Position numbers and translations under genes: made by a program. The notes beneath the pieces were generated by a model that had not been told where the DNA came from, did not search any database, and saw nothing but the letters and a program-made list of their open reading frames with translations. From Aeromicrobium phragmitis (GTDB lineage Bacteria; Actinomycetota; Actinomycetes; Propionibacteriales; Nocardioidaceae): 64,000 nucleotides of DNA. Shown here in pieces: positions 56,468 through 64,000 of the stretch (its first letter is position 1; the number at the start of each line of letters is the position of its first letter). The stretch is from NCBI RefSeq assembly GCF_003674095.1, contig NZ_RDBF01000004.1, positions 186,001 through 250,000 of the forward strand, read 5' to 3'.

Positions 56468-57265
56468 ATGAGCCTGCTCTGCCTCGACGTCGGCAATCGC
56501 CTGTCGGTCATCGGGGTCTGGGACATCCGCGGTGACGAACCGGTGCTGACCGGGCGCTGGACGGTGTCGTCGGACGCCACCCGCACCGCGGACGAGTGGT
56601 ATCTGCTCGCCCACGGGTTCGTCCGCGCCGCCGGATTGGCCGACGACGAAGTGAGCGCGGTCAGCATGTGCTGCACCGTGCCGTCGATCGGCGTCGAGAT
56701 GCGGGCGATGCTCGAGCGCTACTTCGACCACGTCCCCGTGTGGGTGGTCGGCCCGGGCGTGCGCACCGGCATCGCGATCCACACCGACAACCCGCGTGAG
56801 GTCGGCACCGACCGCATCGTCAACGCGCTCGCCGCTCACCACCTCTACGGCGGACCGGCGATCATCGTCGATCTCAACGGCACCGCCACGATCGTCGACG
56901 TCGTCGACGAGCGCGGCCGGTACTTGGGCGGTGCGATCGCGCCGGGCGTGGAGGTCTCGCTCGAAGCGCTTGCCCAGCGTGGTGCGCAGCTGCGCGCGGT
57001 CGAGGTGGCCGAGCCGCGCGGCGTCATCGGCAAGAACACCGTCGAGGCCATCCAATCCGGCGCCGTGTACGGGTTCGCGGGCCTGGTCGACGGTCTCGTC
57101 GACCAGCTGATCGACGCCGTCGACGCGGACCCTGACGAGATCACCGTCGTCGCCACGGGCACCTACGCCGACGCCGTGATCCAGCACTGCCAGACGGTCA
57201 CCGTCCGCGAGGACAACCTCACGCTGATCGGTCTGCGCCTCGTCCACGAGAAGAACCGCGACTGA
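56468..57265 (+). CDS. coaX: Type III pantothenate kinase-like protein, divergent active site
   Basis: A 265-residue protein of the CoaX/ASKHA fold. The substrate loop NPREVGTDRIVNALAA with Asp115 is intact and the C-terminal GVIGKNTVEAIQSGAVYGF is normal. The phosphate loops are altered: the usual DVGNTxT reads DVGNRLS (residues 7-13), the usual VDFGTAT reads VDLNGTAT with an extra residue (134-141), and the ATGG block is ATGT. It may be a weak, altered or non-catalytic member. It follows panD by one base, so context supports CoA synthesis. Confidence 0.82.
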   Translation: MSLLCLDVGNRLSVIGVWDIRGDEPVLTGRWTVSSDATRTADEWYLLAHGFVRAAGLADDEVSAVSMCCTVPSIGVEMRAMLERYFDHVPVWVVGPGVRTGIAIHTDNPREVGTDRIVNALAAHHLYGGPAIIVDLNGTATIVDVVDERGRYLGGAIAPGVEVSLEALAQRGAQLRAVEVAEPRGVIGKNTVEAIQSGAVYGFAGLVDGLVDQLIDAVDADPDEITVVATGTYADAVIQHCQTVTVREDNLTLIGLRLVHEKNRD

Positions 57266-57299
57266 GCGTTCGCGGCTCGTCGCGGTGACGAGGAGTCGC

Positions 57300-57328
57300 T
57301 AGGCTCTGCGTTCATGGTGAAGCGATGA
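57300..57328 (+). promoter_or_regulatory. -10 and four-codon mini-ORF before acyltransferase
   Basis: TAGGCT (57300-57305) is followed after eight bases by ATG GTG AAG CGA TGA (57314-57328), whose stop overlaps the acyltransferase ATG at 57325. A leaderless four-residue peptide (MVKR) could deliver ribosomes to the real start by termination-reinitiation. Confidence 0.4.
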
Positions 57329-57906
57329 TCCGCCGCACGCTGGCCCGCGCGTACTGGGCCGTCAGCCGCTGGCGTTACCGGTCCGAGTCCGTGCCCAGGG
57401 AGGGCGCGGGCATCCTCCTCGGCGTGCCCCACACGTCGAACTGGGACTTCGTCCTCATGCTCGCGATCGCCTGGCGCGAAGGGCTCCAGTTGAAGTTCCT
57501 CGGCAAGAAGGAGCTGTTCCGGGGCCCCATGGGACCGTTCATGCGCGCTCTCGGGGGCATCGAGGTGGACCGGGCGAATCCGGCCGGTCTCATCGAGGAC
57601 CTCACGGCTCGGCTCGCGTCGGGGGAGCGCTTCCATCTGGTGGTGACTCCCGAAGGCACCCGCGGGAAGGCCGACACGTGGAAATCGGGCTTCTACCGGC
57701 TGGCGCGTGCCACCGACCTGCCCGTCACGCTGGGCTACGTCGACCGCTCCACGATGAGCACCGGCCTGGGACCGACCTTCCACCTCACCGGGGACATGGG
57801 CGCCGATATGGACCGTATCCGCGCGTTCTACGCGGGCAAGGTCGGCGTGCGGCCCGCTCACACCTCCGTACCGCGCCTCTCGGGAGAGTCGACGGACGGG
57901 TCCTAA
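57325..57906 (+). CDS. Lysophospholipid acyltransferase-like protein
   Basis: A 193-residue PlsC-fold protein with the variant catalytic motif PHTSNWDF (H-x4-D), KKELFRGPMGPFMRALG, and TPEGTRGKADTWKSGF. This short subgroup with HTSNWD is usually annotated as 1-acyl-glycerol-3-phosphate acyltransferase-like, with unknown acceptor. It lacks obvious membrane helices. Its last bases overlap the end of the convergent TetR gene by four bases. Confidence 0.83.
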   Translation: MIRRTLARAYWAVSRWRYRSESVPREGAGILLGVPHTSNWDFVLMLAIAWREGLQLKFLGKKELFRGPMGPFMRALGGIEVDRANPAGLIEDLTARLASGERFHLVVTPEGTRGKADTWKSGFYRLARATDLPVTLGYVDRSTMSTGLGPTFHLTGDMGADMDRIRAFYAGKVGVRPAHTSVPRLSGESTDGS

Positions 57907-58505
57907 CGGTCCGGGCTGAGCAGCAGTTCGACGAACTCCGACATCCACGCCCGTGCACGCTCTGCGGTCAGGCCCGGCACTCCCTGGCCACGCTGCGTGC
58001 CGAGGCCATCGGCGTAGGCGGCGAGCTTGAGCGCGGCGTCCTCAGGATCGACGGCGCGGAAGGTGCCGGCCGCGACGCCGCGCTCGATCGTGCGCGCGCA
58101 GCACGCCTCCCAGTGCCGGATGCGCTGCGCGTAGGCGTCGGCCATATCGGGGCGCCGGGTCACAGCCGCCCAGAAGTCCGACCAGATCCGCCAGTGCGCC
58201 TCGACGTCGGGGGCGTCGTCGAACAGCGGATCCACCAGGAGCTGGAGCGCTCGCCAGGCATCCGGCTCCGCGTCCGCGGCCGCGACGACCGAGCCGTAGA
58301 AGCGCTCGGACTCGGCGATCACGACCGCGCTGAGGATCTCGTCCACCCCGGAGAAGTGGTACGTGACCGTGCCCATCGACACCTGGGCCGCCGCCGCGAT
58401 GTCGCGCAAGGACGTGCCCGCCAGGCCGCGCTGCACGATGACGGACCGGGCCGCCTGCACCACCTGTTCGCGGCGCTCGGCGGGGGAGAGGCGCTGCCGC
58501 GTCAC
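57903..58505 (-). CDS. TetR-family transcriptional regulator
   Basis: A 200-residue regulator with an N-terminal helix-turn-helix (RREQVVQAARSVIVQRG, LRDIAAAAQVSMGTVTYHF) and a BetI-like ligand domain with several Trp residues (HWRIWSDFWAAV). Its GTG start overlaps the stop of the CocE/NonD hydrolase gene, so it is the last gene of the ABC-hydrolase operon and probably controls it. Confidence 0.88.
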   Translation of the reverse strand: MTRQRLSPAERREQVVQAARSVIVQRGLAGTSLRDIAAAAQVSMGTVTYHFSGVDEILSAVVIAESERFYGSVVAAADAEPDAWRALQLLVDPLFDDAPDVEAHWRIWSDFWAAVTRRPDMADAYAQRIRHWEACCARTIERGVAAGTFRAVDPEDAALKLAAYADGLGTQRGQGVPGLTAERARAWMSEFVELLLSPDR

Positions 58506-60496
58506 GTTGACGTCCTCGGCACGACGTCACGGAACACGCGGTCCGCGACGAGCTCGCGCTGAGCACCGCGTTCGGCATGGGCGAGCACGCGGTTCTCGAC
58601 GATGAAGCTCTCGGCGTCGCAGGTGATCGTCGACCATGTCTCGACGTCCGCCGCCCATCCGTCGTTGGCCAGCCTCAGCCGCCAGTGCGACTCCGCGCGC
58701 GGCGACGAGGGATCGCCCTCGCGGACGGTGTACACCTCCTCGGCGGACTCCAGGAAGCTCAGCCCGTCCGGGTACTGGCGCGTTCCTCCGTACCCCGGGT
58801 CGACCTCCAGGACCGTCTCGCCGCGCGCCACGTCGTAGCGGACGAGCCGTTCGGGCCGGGAGTCCTCCGCGCCGTCCGGAACGCTGATGGCGAGGGGCCG
58901 GGCATGCTCGGGCGGTTCGAACCCGACTGGGACGGCGGCGCTGTCCACGAGCGGCAGCCGCAGCGAGCTCGCCGAGAGATCGACCTCGAGGGTGTCGTCC
59001 ACGGCGTGCGGCCAGACCCACGGCCAGTAATGATTGCTCAGCGCGACCCGCAGCCGGTGACCGGTGGCGAAGCGGTAGCCCGCGGAGATCAGCGGAACCT
59101 CGACGTCGACGTCCTCACCCGGCTCGAGCGGGCTGACCCGGTCCATACCGTCGCGCTTCAGCAGGTTGAGCACACCCCGGGTCACGAGCGTGGAGGACCC
59201 GTCGGGAGCGACGTCGCAGAGCCGGACGATGACGTGCCCGCGGTCGTGGGTGGAGCGGACCCGCAGGCGAACCGTCCCGTTCCCCAGCAGGTCGATGGGC
59301 GTCTCACCGATCTCGAGGTCGAGACAGATCGAACGTCCGTCCTCGGCGCGCTGGTCCGGCGGCAGGTCGCCCCGGTTGCCGAAGGGGAAGAACCGGCCGG
59401 CGTCCTGGCCCGTGGCCCACGGCGAGCGCACCAGGGCGCGCCCGTCGCCGAGGGCCCACTCGCGGTGCTCCGGCTCGTCGTGCCACGGCACACCGACCCA
59501 GGCGCCGCTGCGCTCCTCCACGAACGGGGCCGGCGGCTCCGGGTCGTTCACCCAGGCGCGCAGCGCGGGATCGTTCTCGACGCCGGTGTCGATGCCCTTG
59601 AGCCACCGGTCCCACCAACGCAGCGTCTCCTGCAGGAAGCCGATCCCCGGCCCCGGGGCCAGGCCCCGATCGGGGTACTGATGCGACCAGGGCCCGATGA
59701 TGCCCTTGGCGGGGGCCTCGAGGTGACGGAGCAGGCGCAGCACGGTGTCGCGGTACGGGTCGGACCAGCCGCCGACGGCGAGGACCGCCGCGCGAATGCC
59801 GCCGTAGTTCTCGCACACGCTTCCGTGCCGCCAGTAGTCGTCCCGCTCCTGGTGGCCGAGCCAGACCGGCGCGAGCGGTTGCTGCTGTTCGAGCCGGTCG
59901 CGCCACTGCTCCACCCAACGGTCGCCGACGACCTCCGGCCGCGGTGGCCGGGAGGCGAACGCGAGCATGGTTCCCGCCCAGGCCGCCATGTCGACGCCGA
60001 GCACGGCACCGCCGATGTAGTGCACGTCGTTGTCGTACCGGTCGTCGGTCGAGCACACGGTGACGATCGCCTTGAGCGGCTCGGGCGCCCGCTCGGCGAT
60101 CTGGAGCGCGTTGAACCCTCCCCAGGAGATGCCGAACATGCCCACCTCGCCCGAGCACCAGGGCTGAGCGGCGAGCCACTCGACGACGGCCACGCCGTCA
60201 TCGAGCTCGGCGGGGGAGTACTCGTCCTCGAACAGCCCCTCGGAGCTGCCGCTGCCGCGGACGTCGACCCGGACGGAGGCGTAGCCGTGCGCGGCGTAGT
60301 AGGGGTGGCGTTCGCTGTCGCGCACCGAGGTCCAGTCGTCCAGGCGGTACGGCAGATACTCCAGCAGCGCAGGCACCGGCTGCTGCTCGGCGTCGCGAGG
60401 GAGCCAGACGCGGGCGTGGAGCCGCACCCCGTCGGGCATCCGGATCCACAGATCGCGCACCTCGACGGCGTCGGCGGGGATGTCGACGATCTTCAT
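58502..60496 (-). CDS. CocE/NonD-family hydrolase (X-Pro aminopeptidase-like)
   Basis: A 664-residue serine hydrolase. The alpha/beta hydrolase domain has RVDVRGSGSSEG (oxyanion Arg-Gly region), nucleophile in FGISWGGFNA, acid in GGWSDPYRD and His in GPWSHQYPD. A C-terminal jelly-roll domain follows (from about residue 330). No signal peptide, so it is cytoplasmic. Encoded in one operon with a peptide-type ABC importer, it likely cleaves an imported peptide, amide or ester. Start ATG 60496 overlaps the ATPase stop. Confidence 0.88.
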   Translation of the reverse strand: MKIVDIPADAVEVRDLWIRMPDGVRLHARVWLPRDAEQQPVPALLEYLPYRLDDWTSVRDSERHPYYAAHGYASVRVDVRGSGSSEGLFEDEYSPAELDDGVAVVEWLAAQPWCSGEVGMFGISWGGFNALQIAERAPEPLKAIVTVCSTDDRYDNDVHYIGGAVLGVDMAAWAGTMLAFASRPPRPEVVGDRWVEQWRDRLEQQQPLAPVWLGHQERDDYWRHGSVCENYGGIRAAVLAVGGWSDPYRDTVLRLLRHLEAPAKGIIGPWSHQYPDRGLAPGPGIGFLQETLRWWDRWLKGIDTGVENDPALRAWVNDPEPPAPFVEERSGAWVGVPWHDEPEHREWALGDGRALVRSPWATGQDAGRFFPFGNRGDLPPDQRAEDGRSICLDLEIGETPIDLLGNGTVRLRVRSTHDRGHVIVRLCDVAPDGSSTLVTRGVLNLLKRDGMDRVSPLEPGEDVDVEVPLISAGYRFATGHRLRVALSNHYWPWVWPHAVDDTLEVDLSASSLRLPLVDSAAVPVGFEPPEHARPLAISVPDGAEDSRPERLVRYDVARGETVLEVDPGYGGTRQYPDGLSFLESAEEVYTVREGDPSSPRAESHWRLRLANDGWAADVETWSTITCDAESFIVENRVLAHAERGAQRELVADRVFRDVVPRTST

Positions 60497-62211
60497 GAGG
60501 ACGTGAGGACTCCTTCGTCGGCGCGGACCCGGTGGCCGCCGCCCAGGTCGAGCAGAGCGGCGTTCGAGTCGAGGGTGATCACCCGGGCGTCCACGTCGCT
60601 GCTGGGCAGTTCGGTGTGCCCCGGTTCGACGACGGCGTCCAGCAGGGTCCGGGTGTAGGGGTGGCGCGGGTTCTCGAACAGGGACGTCGTGGGCGCGGAC
60701 TCGACGACCCGCCCGTCCTTCATCACGACGATGCGGTCGGCCACGCTGCGCACGACGGCGAGGTCGTGGCTGATGAACAGACAGGACAGCGCGCGCCTCG
60801 TGCGCAGGTCGTCCAACAACGCGAGCACGTCGGCCTGCACCGAGACGTCGAGGGCCGTCGTGATCTCGTCGGCGATGAGCAGCGTCGGCTCGGCCGCGAG
60901 GGCCCGCGCGATCCCGACCCGCTGACGCTGGCCGCCGGACAGCTGGGCGGGGAGTCGGTCGGCGAACTCGGGGCCGAGCCCGACCTCGGTCAGCAGGCGC
61001 TCGACGCTCGCCCGCGGCTCCTGCCGGCCCTTGGCGCGTCCGAAGACCTTGAGCGGCCGGGCGATCGCGTCGCCCACGGTGCGGCGCGGGTTGAGGGCCA
61101 GATCGGCGTTCTGGAAGACCAGTTGCACCGAGCGGCGGACGTCCACGGGGCGTCGGCCGGCCGGTCCGAGGAGGTCGTGCCGCGTCCCGTCGGCGGACCA
61201 GAGCGAGGCGTCACCACGCTCGACGTCGGCGAGGCCGGCGAGCGCCGCGGCGATCGTCGACTTGCCGCTACCGGACTCGCCGACGATGGCCACGGTCTCG
61301 CCGCGGCGTACCTCCAGATCGAACCCGCTGACCGCGAGCTGCGGTGCTCGGGTGTAGCGGATGTCCACGTCGGTGCAGCGCAGGATGAGGTCCGTCTCGA
61401 GGTCGCGTCCGTCCGGCACCGGGACTCCGTGGATCCGCGGCGCGGCGGCGATCAGCTCACGCGTGTATTCCTCGCGCGGGGCGGACAGGACCTGCTGGGT
61501 CGAACCGTGCTCCACCTCGCGGCCGCTGCGCAGGACGAGCACCTCGTCGGCGACTGCGGAGACCACCCCGAGGTCGTGGCTGACGATGAGCACGGCCATG
61601 CCGAGTTGCTCGCGCAGGTCGCTGACGAGCGCGAGGACCGCAGCCTGGGTGACGACGTCGAGCGCCGTCGTCGGTTCGTCGAGGACGAGGATCTGGGGGT
61701 CGGTGGCGACGGCCATCGCGATGGCGACGCGCTGCTGCTGGCCGCCGGACAACTCGTGCGGATAGCGCCGGCCGAGCGTCTCGGGGGAGGGCAGACGCAC
61801 GAGCCGGAGCAGCTCGACGATCCGGTCGTCGCCGCAGGGCAGCCCGTGGACGGCGAGGGCTTCACGAATCTGGGCGCCGACCCGCATCGACGGGGTGAGG
61901 GCGTGTCCGGCGTTCTGCGAGACGAGGGCCACGGTGCCGCCGCGCAGCTTCCGCAGGCGCTCGGCCGGAAGCGAGAAGACGTCGTCATCGAAGACGGTCA
62001 CGGTGCCCCGGTCGACGGTCGAGCCCTCCCGCAGGTGCCCCAGCAGTGTCCGGGCGACGGTGGACTTACCGCTGCCGGACTCGCCCACGAGCCCGAGAGT
62101 CCGGCCGCGGTGCAGCTGGAAGGAGACGTCCTCGGCGACGACGACGCGCTGCTCGCCGGCGCGGTAGGAGACGGTGAGGCCCTCGACGCGGGCGGTGGTC
62201 GTTTCGCTCAT
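60493..62211 (-). CDS. Fused dipeptide/nickel-type ABC ATPase (DppD-DppF)
   Basis: A 572-residue tandem ATPase. Half 1 (1-265) has GESGSGKSTVA, ELSGGQQQRVA and ILVLDEPTTALD. Half 2 (about 280-560) has GESGSGKSTIA, LSGGQRQRVG and LLIADEITTALD, with LFENPRHPYTR typical of the peptide/nickel family. Both sites look intact, so the DppD and DppF functions are in one chain. It overlaps the permease gene by one base and the hydrolase gene by four. Confidence 0.92.
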   Translation of the reverse strand: MSETTTARVEGLTVSYRAGEQRVVVAEDVSFQLHRGRTLGLVGESGSGKSTVARTLLGHLREGSTVDRGTVTVFDDDVFSLPAERLRKLRGGTVALVSQNAGHALTPSMRVGAQIREALAVHGLPCGDDRIVELLRLVRLPSPETLGRRYPHELSGGQQQRVAIAMAVATDPQILVLDEPTTALDVVTQAAVLALVSDLREQLGMAVLIVSHDLGVVSAVADEVLVLRSGREVEHGSTQQVLSAPREEYTRELIAAAPRIHGVPVPDGRDLETDLILRCTDVDIRYTRAPQLAVSGFDLEVRRGETVAIVGESGSGKSTIAAALAGLADVERGDASLWSADGTRHDLLGPAGRRPVDVRRSVQLVFQNADLALNPRRTVGDAIARPLKVFGRAKGRQEPRASVERLLTEVGLGPEFADRLPAQLSGGQRQRVGIARALAAEPTLLIADEITTALDVSVQADVLALLDDLRTRRALSCLFISHDLAVVRSVADRIVVMKDGRVVESAPTTSLFENPRHPYTRTLLDAVVEPGHTELPSSDVDARVITLDSNAALLDLGGGHRVRADEGVLTSS

Positions 62212-63056
62212 CAGAGGACTCCTCGTCGGGCGCGGTCCACGCCGAAGTGCTTACCAAGGCCGTCGGCGGCGAGGTTGAGGCCGACGACCAGCAGGGACAG
62301 GGCGACGATCGGGGCGATCGTGCCCGCGGGCGCGACCGTCAACGCGGTGCGGTTCTCCTGGATCATCAGACCCCAGTCCGGAGTGGGCGGATTCACGCCG
62401 AAGCCGAGGAACGACAGAGTCGAGACCAGCAGGACCACCCAGGAAGCGCGCATCGCGAACTCCACGAGCACCGTGTCGAGGATGTTCGGCAGCACCTCGC
62501 GCCCGATGATCGGCAGGGAACGCTCGCCGCGGGCCTTCGCCGCGGTGACGTACCCCGAAGCGAGTACCGGGCGTGCCGCGCCGCGCACGACGCGCGCCAC
62601 GGCCGGGACGTAGACCACGGCGATCGCGATGACCAGCACGGGCACACTGTTGCCGAACACGGAGACGATGAGCAGCAGCGCGAGGACCGAGGGTACGGCG
62701 AGCACCGCGTCGAGCACGCGGGTGATCGCGCCGTCCACCCAGCGGCCGTAGTAGGCCGCGACGGCGCCGATGAGGGTCCCGACGACGACCGCGGTGGTCG
62801 TGGCGAGCAGAGAGACCAGGAGCGCGAAGCGGCCGCCCTCGATCGTGCGCGAGAGGATGTCGCGCCCGTACTGGTCGGTGCCGAGCCAGTGGCTCCAGCT
62901 GGCACCGGCGAGCGCGTTATCGGCGTCGGTCGCGACGGGGTCGTAGGGCGCGAGCCAAGGGGCCAGGAGGGCGACGAGCACCGTGAACCCGACGAAGATC
63001 AGCCCGATCTTCGTGCCGGTCGTGACCTGCCCGAGGCCGCGGAGACGGGTGATCAT
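62211..63056 (-). CDS. Peptide-type ABC permease (DppC-like)
   Basis: A 281-residue membrane protein with an N-terminal cytoplasmic segment, LLAPWLAPYDPVATD, HWLGTDQYGRDILSR (the OppC N-terminal extension) and the EAA loop near AAKARGERSLPIIGREVLPN. These are typical of DppC/OppC. ATG 63056 overlaps the upstream permease stop. The longer open frame upstream is a shadow of the other permease gene. Confidence 0.92.
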   Translation of the reverse strand: MITRLRGLGQVTTGTKIGLIFVGFTVLVALLAPWLAPYDPVATDADNALAGASWSHWLGTDQYGRDILSRTIEGGRFALLVSLLATTTAVVVGTLIGAVAAYYGRWVDGAITRVLDAVLAVPSVLALLLIVSVFGNSVPVLVIAIAVVYVPAVARVVRGAARPVLASGYVTAAKARGERSLPIIGREVLPNILDTVLVEFAMRASWVVLLVSTLSFLGFGVNPPTPDWGLMIQENRTALTVAPAGTIAPIVALSLLVVGLNLAADGLGKHFGVDRARRGVL

Positions 63057-64000
63057 CGAAGGTCCTCCTGGGGGACGGGCGTCGGGGTGCTGCGTCGGCG
63101 CCGTGGCTGGTGCAGGGTCCGCTGACGCGGGTCGGCGGCGAGCGCGAGCAGGTCGGCGAGCAGGTTGACCGTCACGTAGACGACGGCGCTGAGGACGGCG
63201 ATCGCCTGGAGCACCGGCAGGTCCCGGGTCGAGACCGAGTCGATCATGAGTTTGCCGAGCCCGGGGTAGTTGAACACCGACTCCACGACGACGACGCCAC
63301 CGAGCAGCCAGGCGACGTTGATGGACACCACCGGGAGCACCGGCAGGACCGCGCTCGGCGCCACGTGCCGCCAGAGCACGCGACGGCGGGGGACGCCCTT
63401 GAGCGTCGCCGTCGTCGCGTACTCGGTGGCCAGTCCATCGATCGTCGACGAGCGCATCGCGCGGATGATGTACGCCCCCATCGCGACGACGAGGGTGATG
63501 CAGGGCAGGACGATCGCCGGCAGGAGGTCGCCGAACGTGGCGTCCGGACCCTCCAGCACGACCGACGGGAAGACCGGAATCGCGATCGCCAGTGCGAGCA
63601 CCAGCAAGGTCGCCACGACGAACTCGGGGATGCTCATCGCGATGAGCGAGAGCACCGAGACGCCCGAGTCGGTGCCCGTCCCGCGCCGTGCGCCGGCGAG
63701 GATGCCCAACAGGAGCGACACCGTGATGCCCACGACGATCGCCGGCACGGCGATGAGCAGTGAGTGCGAGAACGCCGTCCAGAGCGTCGAGGACACCGAG
63801 GCGCCGGACACCAGCGAGGTGCCGAAGTCCCCGGTGACCGCGTTCCCCAACCACTCGAGGAAGCGGACCCAGACGTTGGTGTCCAGACCGAGTTGCTCGC
63901 GCAGCGTGGCGACGGCCTCCTCGGTGGCGTTCTGGCCGAGCAGTTGCTCCGCGACGTCACCGGGCAGGGCTTGAACCGCGAAGAAGACGAAGAACGCCGC
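63053..64000 (-). CDS. Peptide-type ABC permease (DppB-like), 5' end off window
   Basis: At least 315 residues, open to the window edge. Near the edge the frame reads FFVFFAVQALPGDVAEQLLG and LREQLGLDTNVWVRFLEWL, the typical DppB N-terminal helix and periplasmic loop. Then follow GDFGTSLVSG, SIPEFVVATLLVLALA, RAMRSSTIDGLATEYATTA (EAA loop) and the FNYPGLGKLMIDSVSTRD end. Only the first few residues should be missing. It is the first visible gene of the operon; a substrate-binding protein may lie upstream. Confidence 0.92.
   Translation of the reverse strand, partial: AAFFVFFAVQALPGDVAEQLLGQNATEEAVATLREQLGLDTNVWVRFLEWLGNAVTGDFGTSLVSGASVSSTLWTAFSHSLLIAVPAIVVGITVSLLLGILAGARRGTGTDSGVSVLSLIAMSIPEFVVATLLVLALAIAIPVFPSVVLEGPDATFGDLLPAIVLPCITLVVAMGAYIIRAMRSSTIDGLATEYATTATLKGVPRRRVLWRHVAPSAVLPVLPVVSINVAWLLGGVVVVESVFNYPGLGKLMIDSVSTRDLPVLQAIAVLSAVVYVTVNLLADLLALAADPRQRTLHQPRRRRSTPTPVPQEDLR

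Noticed and set aside
1-64000. Prophage, integrase, transposase or attachment sites
   Set aside because: No such genes were seen; the intact tRNA-Lys at 52131-52206 has no adjacent integrase or obvious duplicated 3' end.

Overview
The window is a 64 kb piece of a high-GC actinobacterial chromosome. Signs of this are DivIVA-type coiled-coil proteins, GAF-ANTAR regulators, a three-helix-bundle/LMW-phosphatase arsenate reductase, actinobacterial promoter hexamers (TANNNT) placed directly before start codons, and a panC-panD-coaX cluster headed by a DUF2520 protein. The dispersed GGTGGTCGAGTAG palindromes remind me of Nocardioidaceae and relatives, but I cannot fix the genus from sequence alone. 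Both edges cut genes: an ABC ATPase at the left and a peptide-type ABC permease at the right.

Left third (1-20.3 kb). A metal-type ABC ATPase end is followed by an ArsR/SRPBCC/DUF6069/metallo-beta-lactamase operon, an arsenate reductase and a FhuF-like iron-sulfur protein. A cobalamin riboswitch then heads a corrinoid-type uptake operon: two substrate-binding lipoproteins, a permease, an ATPase, a CbiX-like/ferredoxin fusion and a methyltransferase. After a fused flavin oxidoreductase-methyltransferase, a Zur-like site and the remains of a zinc-sensor/His-rich-peptide pair, a second cobalamin riboswitch controls cobN-cobF-cobQ-cobK. B12 uptake and late B12 synthesis are therefore both under B12 feedback here.

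Middle (20.3-37.6 kb). A convergent DivIVA-like/coiled-coil pair is divergent from a bacteriophytochrome whose output is a PP2C/SpoIIE phosphatase. Next come a complete Mrp Na+/H+ antiporter operon (A/B fusion, C, D, E, F, G), a CYP152-type peroxygenase P450, a broken glycosyltransferase, an isochorismatase, two divergent GAF-ANTAR regulators, a dienelactone hydrolase, a VanX-type dipeptidase, a membrane protein and a metallo-hydrolase.

Respiratory island (37.6-51.9 kb). A CopD-CtaG copper/oxidase assembly fusion is divergent from a tightly coupled 12-gene run. This run has a Tat-exported gluconate-dehydrogenase-type small subunit, a GMC flavoprotein with a Cys cluster, a cupredoxin without its copper Cys, cytochrome oxidase subunit II carrying cytochrome c, a subunit I-III fusion, a membrane protein, a lipoprotein cytochrome c, the System I cytochrome-c maturation proteins CcmC, E, F, G and a fused CcmH/I, and a cupredoxin with intact copper ligands. 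It reads as a self-contained dehydrogenase-to-oxygen chain with its own haem-attachment machinery, and is the most unusual system in the window.

Right end (52-64 kb). tRNA-Lys(UUU), a SulP transporter divergent from a MerR regulator (each 3' end abutting a copy of the same 46-bp palindrome), the pantothenate/CoA genes, an acyltransferase, and a minus-strand operon of a peptide-type ABC importer, a CocE/NonD hydrolase and a TetR regulator.
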